From Lichenicoccus sp964245755 (lineage in GTDB: Bacteria; Pseudomonadota; Alphaproteobacteria; Acetobacterales; Acetobacteraceae), in the NCBI GenBank assembly GCA_964245755.1, contig CAXTNV010000120.1, forward strand, positions 1-10,241: 10,241 nucleotides of DNA. The letters are read 5' to 3'. A program made the translations under genes and the position numbers. The notes beneath the pieces were generated by a model, which had not been told where the DNA came from, made no database searches, and was given only the letters and a program-made list of their open reading frames with translations. This document shows, in pieces, positions 7,857 to 10,241 of this stretch. How positions within the stretch are numbered: the stretch's first letter is position 1; the number at the start of each line of letters is the position of its first letter.

Positions 7857-8305
7857 TGGCGATGTCGGCGCAGCGGGAGCGGGACGACGCGGCCTCGGTC
7901 CCGGACAAGGAGCTCCAGCCCGCCGGCGGCTTCTCGCTCGACGGCGACAACGGCTCCGCGCCCGCCTCCGGAAGCTGGACCCCCGCCGGCGAGGTGCTCA
8001 GCGCACCCGACGAGGATGCGGTGATCGCCGCCATCGCCACCGTGTTCGACCCCGAGATCCCGGTCAACATCTACGAACTCGGCCTGATCTACGCGATCGA
8101 CCTGCACGAGGACGGACAGGTCAAGGTCGAGATGACGCTAACCGCGCCGGGGTGCCCAAGTGCGCAGGAGCTGCCGGTGCAGGTACGCGACGCGGTGCTG
8201 TCGATCCCCGGCGTCTCGGCCTGCGAGGTGGAGACGGTGTGGGATCCGCCATGGGATGCGAGCCGGATGAGCGAGGATGCTCGCCTCGCCCTGAACATGT
8301 TCTGA
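7853..8305 (+). CDS. sufT: SufT, DUF59/MIP18-like Fe-S maturation protein
   Basis: The product has 150 residues. Its C-terminal 100 are a DUF59 (FeS assembly P) domain of the SUF-associated subgroup: DPEIPVNIYELGLIY (66-80), the conserved cysteine Cys101 in LTAPGCPSAQELP, and the closing WDPPWDASRMSEDARLALNMF (130-150). SufT proteins act as accessory factors in cluster maturation; the precise step is not settled. Residues 1-50 are a polar Gly/Ser/Ala-rich extension without recognisable motif. ATG 7853 overlaps the sufU stop (ATGA) and has gaggg (7842-7846) six bases upstream, which decides the start over the in-frame ATGs at 7856 and 7862. Confidence 0.93.
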   Translation: MMAMSAQRERDDAASVPDKELQPAGGFSLDGDNGSAPASGSWTPAGEVLSAPDEDAVIAAIATVFDPEIPVNIYELGLIYAIDLHEDGQVKVEMTLTAPGCPSAQELPVQVRDAVLSIPGVSACEVETVWDPPWDASRMSEDARLALNMF

Positions 8306-8321
8306 GACGGGAGACTTCGTC

Positions 8322-8739
8322 ATGGCCACGACCACGATCCCGGGCACCGGCCCCGGCTCGAGCGCGCCCGAGGCGGCTGCCGCGCGTCCGCGGCGCGCGC
8401 TGCCGCCGCTGATGTCGCTGTCGGATGCCGCGGCGGCGCGGCTTCGCCTGCTCTACGACGGGGCGCATGCCGGGCAGCTGCTGCGCATCAGCGTCGGCAC
8501 CAAGGGCTGCTCGGGGCTTTCCTACGACANNNNNNNNNNNGGGCTGGACCGACGCACCCGGTGCATCCGACGAGGTGGTGCATGACAAGGGGGTGACCGT
8601 GCTGGTCGACCGCAAGGCGTCGCTGTTCCTGATCGGCACGGTGATGGACTACCAGGTCCGCGATCTGGAAGCCGGGTTCAGCTTCATCAATCCCAACGAG
8701 AAGGGGCGCTGCGGCTGCGGCGAGAGCTTCCACGTCTGA
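8322..8739 (+). CDS. sufA: SufA, A-type Fe-S carrier (split by an 11-N gap)
   Basis: SufA receives clusters from SufBCD and passes them to target proteins. Cluster ligands are visible: Cys63 in GTKGCSGLSYD, and the CGCGESFHV end that supplies the other two cysteines. Residues 1-30 are a Pro/Ala/Arg extension before the family start (LMSLSDAAAARLRLL). The frame before the gap (codons in phase with 8322) and after it (phase 8542: GWTDAPGASDEVVHDKGV) differ by one, so literal translation gives two broken halves. Closing the gap with one base restores a 135-residue protein with family spacing, so I consider the gene intact. The Shine-Dalgarno gggag (8309-8313) is eight bases before the ATG, and 16 bases separate it from sufT. 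It is the last gene of the operon. Confidence 0.92.
8530..8540. other. Assembly gap (11 N) inside sufA
   Basis: An N run interrupts the codon after SGLSYD. The flanks are good SufA sequence on both sides, in frames that only join if the missing length is 1 mod 3, whereas 11 is 2 mod 3. The N count is therefore a placeholder and not a measured distance. Confidence 0.9.
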
Positions 8740-8759
8740 GGCGCCGACCGTGGCGCCTC
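8738..8759. terminator. Hairpin between sufA and the convergent methyltransferase gene
   Basis: gaggcgcc (8738-8745) pairs with ggcgcctc (8752-8759) in an 8-base perfect stem with a 6-base loop (gaccgt). It overlaps the sufA stop codon and lies 17 bases from the convergent gene's stop, so it could serve both strands. Neither side has a T-run. Confidence 0.5.
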
Positions 8760-8775
8760 CGGCATGGGCGCGGCT

Positions 8776-10089
8776 TCAGCGTGCCGGCCGGGTGAACGCG
8801 GCGACGCTCTCCACCGCGCTCGACCAGTGGAACTGGTCGATCACCGTCAGGCGTTGCAGCCGGTAGCCCGCCTCGCGCAGCAGCCGCGCGTCCGTCTGCA
8901 GCGCGCGCGGGTTACAGCTCACCATCACCACCTGCGCCACCCTGGAGCGCGCGATCTCGCGCACCTGCGCGCCGGCACCGGCGAACGGCGGATCGAGCAC
9001 CACCGCGGCGGCCCCACCGAGTTCCGGGCCGAGCAGCGGCTGACGGGCCAGGTCGCGCCGCACCGCCTCGAGCCGCAGCCCGGGCGCGCCGGCGCGCAGG
9101 CAGGCGACCGCGTCCGCCTGGCCCTCCACGGCGAGCAGCCTGAAGCGGGCGGCGAGGGCGAAGCTGAGCGTCCCGCAGCCGGCGAACAGCTCGATGACCC
9201 GCCCGCGTCGCGGCACCGCCGGCGACAGAGCCGCCAGCACGGCGGCGACGATCGCCCGCTCGCTCTGCAGGCTCGCCTGCAGGAAGGCACCCGGCGGCGG
9301 GCTGACGCGCACGCCCGACAGCATGTGATGCACCGGCTCGAGGCTGCACAGCGTCTCGGTGTCGGCGAGCGTGCCCTTGAGCGGGCGCCAGGCGATGCGC
9401 GGCACCGACGCCTCGTGTGCGAAGGCCGCGAGGCGGGCGCGGTCGGCGCTGTCCGGCGTCGCCTCGGTGGCCAGCAGCAGGTCGGCCCCGCTGTCGAACC
9501 GGTTGACGATCAGCGAGCCCTTGCCGCGCAGGCAGCCCAGACGCAGCAGCACCGGGCGCAGCGCCGTGATCAGTCCGAACATCGACGCCTCGAGCACCGG
9601 ACACTCGACCATGTCGACCACCTCGTCCGCCGCGTTGCCGCCGCGGGAGTGCAGTCCGACCAGCAGGCCGCCCGGAACGCGGCGCAGCGCCAGGTCCATC
9701 CGGCGACGCGAACCAGGCATGCCCGGCACGTAGTCGATCGCGCCGGGCAGCTCGAAGCCGGCGTGCTGCAGCGCCCCCACCGCCTGCTGGCACTTGAACG
9801 AGGCCATCGCGTCGGGGCGCATATGCTGCAGCGCGCAGCCGCCGCAGCGGCCGAACAGGCTGCAGCGCGGGATCACCCGGTCAGGGCTGGGATCCAGCAC
9901 CGCATCGAGGATCGCCGCCTGGCGATCGCCGGTCCGCACCCGCACCCTCTCGCCCGGCAGGGCGCCAGGGATGAACAGGATGGCATCGTCGCGGCGCAGG
10001 ATGCCGTCGCCGGCGGCGCCGAGGTGGTCCACCACGGCTTCGAAGCGTGCCGCGGAGGGATCAGTCCTGGTCGGGAAGATCGTCGGCAT
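8776..10089 (-). CDS. TrmA/RumA-family RNA uracil-5-methyltransferase with predicted [4Fe-4S] cluster
   Basis: The 437-residue product is a class I SAM-dependent methyltransferase of the group that makes 5-methyluridine in 23S rRNA or tRNA (RlmC, RlmD, TrmA). A TRAM-like beta-barrel is expected at about residues 15-65. Four cysteines match the RumA/RlmD cluster: Cys76, Cys82 and Cys85 in CSLFGRCGGC, and Cys163 in VECPVL. The SAM motif is ELFAGCGTLSF (300-310), then LDPPFAGAG (365-373). The catalytic nucleophile is Cys392 in VSCNPRAL, and the general-base Glu is Glu427 in SSAVESVA. The RNA target cannot be told from sequence, so no symbol is given. The start at 10089 overlaps the preceding gene by 29 bases and its agagg touches the ATG; GTG codons 18-19 residues downstream (VVDHLGAAGDG) would fit the family's usual beginning better. 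It converges on the suf operon. Confidence 0.9.
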   Translation of the reverse strand: MPTIFPTRTDPSAARFEAVVDHLGAAGDGILRRDDAILFIPGALPGERVRVRTGDRQAAILDAVLDPSPDRVIPRCSLFGRCGGCALQHMRPDAMASFKCQQAVGALQHAGFELPGAIDYVPGMPGSRRRMDLALRRVPGGLLVGLHSRGGNAADEVVDMVECPVLEASMFGLITALRPVLLRLGCLRGKGSLIVNRFDSGADLLLATEATPDSADRARLAAFAHEASVPRIAWRPLKGTLADTETLCSLEPVHHMLSGVRVSPPPGAFLQASLQSERAIVAAVLAALSPAVPRRGRVIELFAGCGTLSFALAARFRLLAVEGQADAVACLRAGAPGLRLEAVRRDLARQPLLGPELGGAAAVVLDPPFAGAGAQVREIARSRVAQVVMVSCNPRALQTDARLLREAGYRLQRLTVIDQFHWSSAVESVAAFTRPAR

Positions 10090-10210
10090 CCTCTGTGGAT
10101 GCCGGCTCGGTCGGCGTGGGACGGCTGGCCCGGGTCGGCAGCAGCATGAAGGCCGGGACCTCGTCGCCGAAGCCGATCGGGCTCGCGCCCGGCTCCTCCT
10201 GCCGCGGCCC
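10061..10210 (-). CDS. 3' end of an unidentified minus-strand gene (cut or interrupted near the contig end)
   Basis: Reading leftward, a frame ends in TGA at 10063-10061 after about 49 residues, including SPIGFGDEVPAFMLLPTR and an acidic tail (STEDADDLPDQD). The hydrophobic core motif followed by a charged tail looks like the C-terminus of a larger protein; I do not recognise which. An in-frame TAG at 10213-10211 stops it before the window edge. That lies within 32 bases of the edge, in a GC-only stretch that could contain an error, so truncation by a real stop is doubtful. The end overlaps the methyltransferase start by 29 bases, which suggests co-transcription. Confidence 0.4.
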   Translation of the reverse strand, partial: GPRQEEPGASPIGFGDEVPAFMLLPTRASRPTPTEPASTEDADDLPDQD

Positions 10211-10241
10211 CTAGTGGCCGCGCGCGGCGCCCGGGCGGCGC

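Noticed and set aside
8322..8739. sufA as a frameshifted pseudogene
   Set aside because: The only frame change coincides with the N gap; both halves keep all conserved residues and join in one frame with a one-base fill.
8764..10149. 461-residue plus-strand open frame opposite the methyltransferase
   Set aside because: The composition (Arg, His, Gln, Ala) is that of a shadow frame, and the minus strand has all methyltransferase motifs.

Overview
The window is a GC-rich bacterial segment dominated by a complete SUF iron-sulfur cluster assembly operon. Gene order, the Rrf2-type SUF regulator, the SufU-like protein in place of SufE and the short TrmA-type RNA methyltransferase suggest an alphaproteobacterium, perhaps Acetobacteraceae/Rhodospirillales; the same order also occurs in Xanthomonas-like gammaproteobacteria, so this is an inference. 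Two N runs and a poly-G/poly-C tract point to a draft short-read assembly, and the window is probably a whole contig or close to one.

Layout. On the minus strand at 235..1 is the start of a divergent gene with a Pro/Gly-rich N-terminus, cut by the left edge. A 190-base divergent intergenic region (236-425) holds a perfect 12-base palindrome and two tandem GC stem-loops. A DUF445 (YjiN-like) membrane protein follows at 426-1718. The 122-base gap up to 1841 carries a hairpin after the DUF445 stop, a 25-base dyad, an extended -10 element and a second dyad, which together look like the control region of the operon.

The operon itself runs Rrf2 regulator (1841-2320), sufB (2327), sufC (3835), sufD (4602), sufS (6053), sufU (7308), sufT (7853) and sufA (8322-8739), all on the plus strand. 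Junctions are very tight: ATGA or GTGA overlaps at B/C, C/D, probably D/S, and U/T, one base between S and U, 16 bases between T and A. SufS takes sulfur from cysteine, SufU is the likely sulfur acceptor, SufBCD is the ATP-driven scaffold, SufA is a carrier to target proteins, and SufT has an accessory maturation role. The regulator has a conserved cysteine cluster expected to sense Fe-S status.

Two genes are damaged by assembly, probably not biologically. The 3' end of sufD contains about 140 bases of G/C homopolymer around a 10-N gap. sufA is split by an 11-N gap that puts its halves in different frames; family alignment suggests the true gap is a single base.

After sufA a hairpin separates the operon from a convergent minus-strand TrmA/RumA-family uracil-5-methyltransferase (10089..8776), itself a predicted [4Fe-4S] protein. 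The 3' end of an unidentified minus-strand gene lies upstream of it at the right edge. I see no mobile element, CRISPR, tRNA or rRNA, and nothing that amounts to a new system; the less ordinary points are the operator-like dyads, the SufU-for-SufE arrangement and the repairable gaps.
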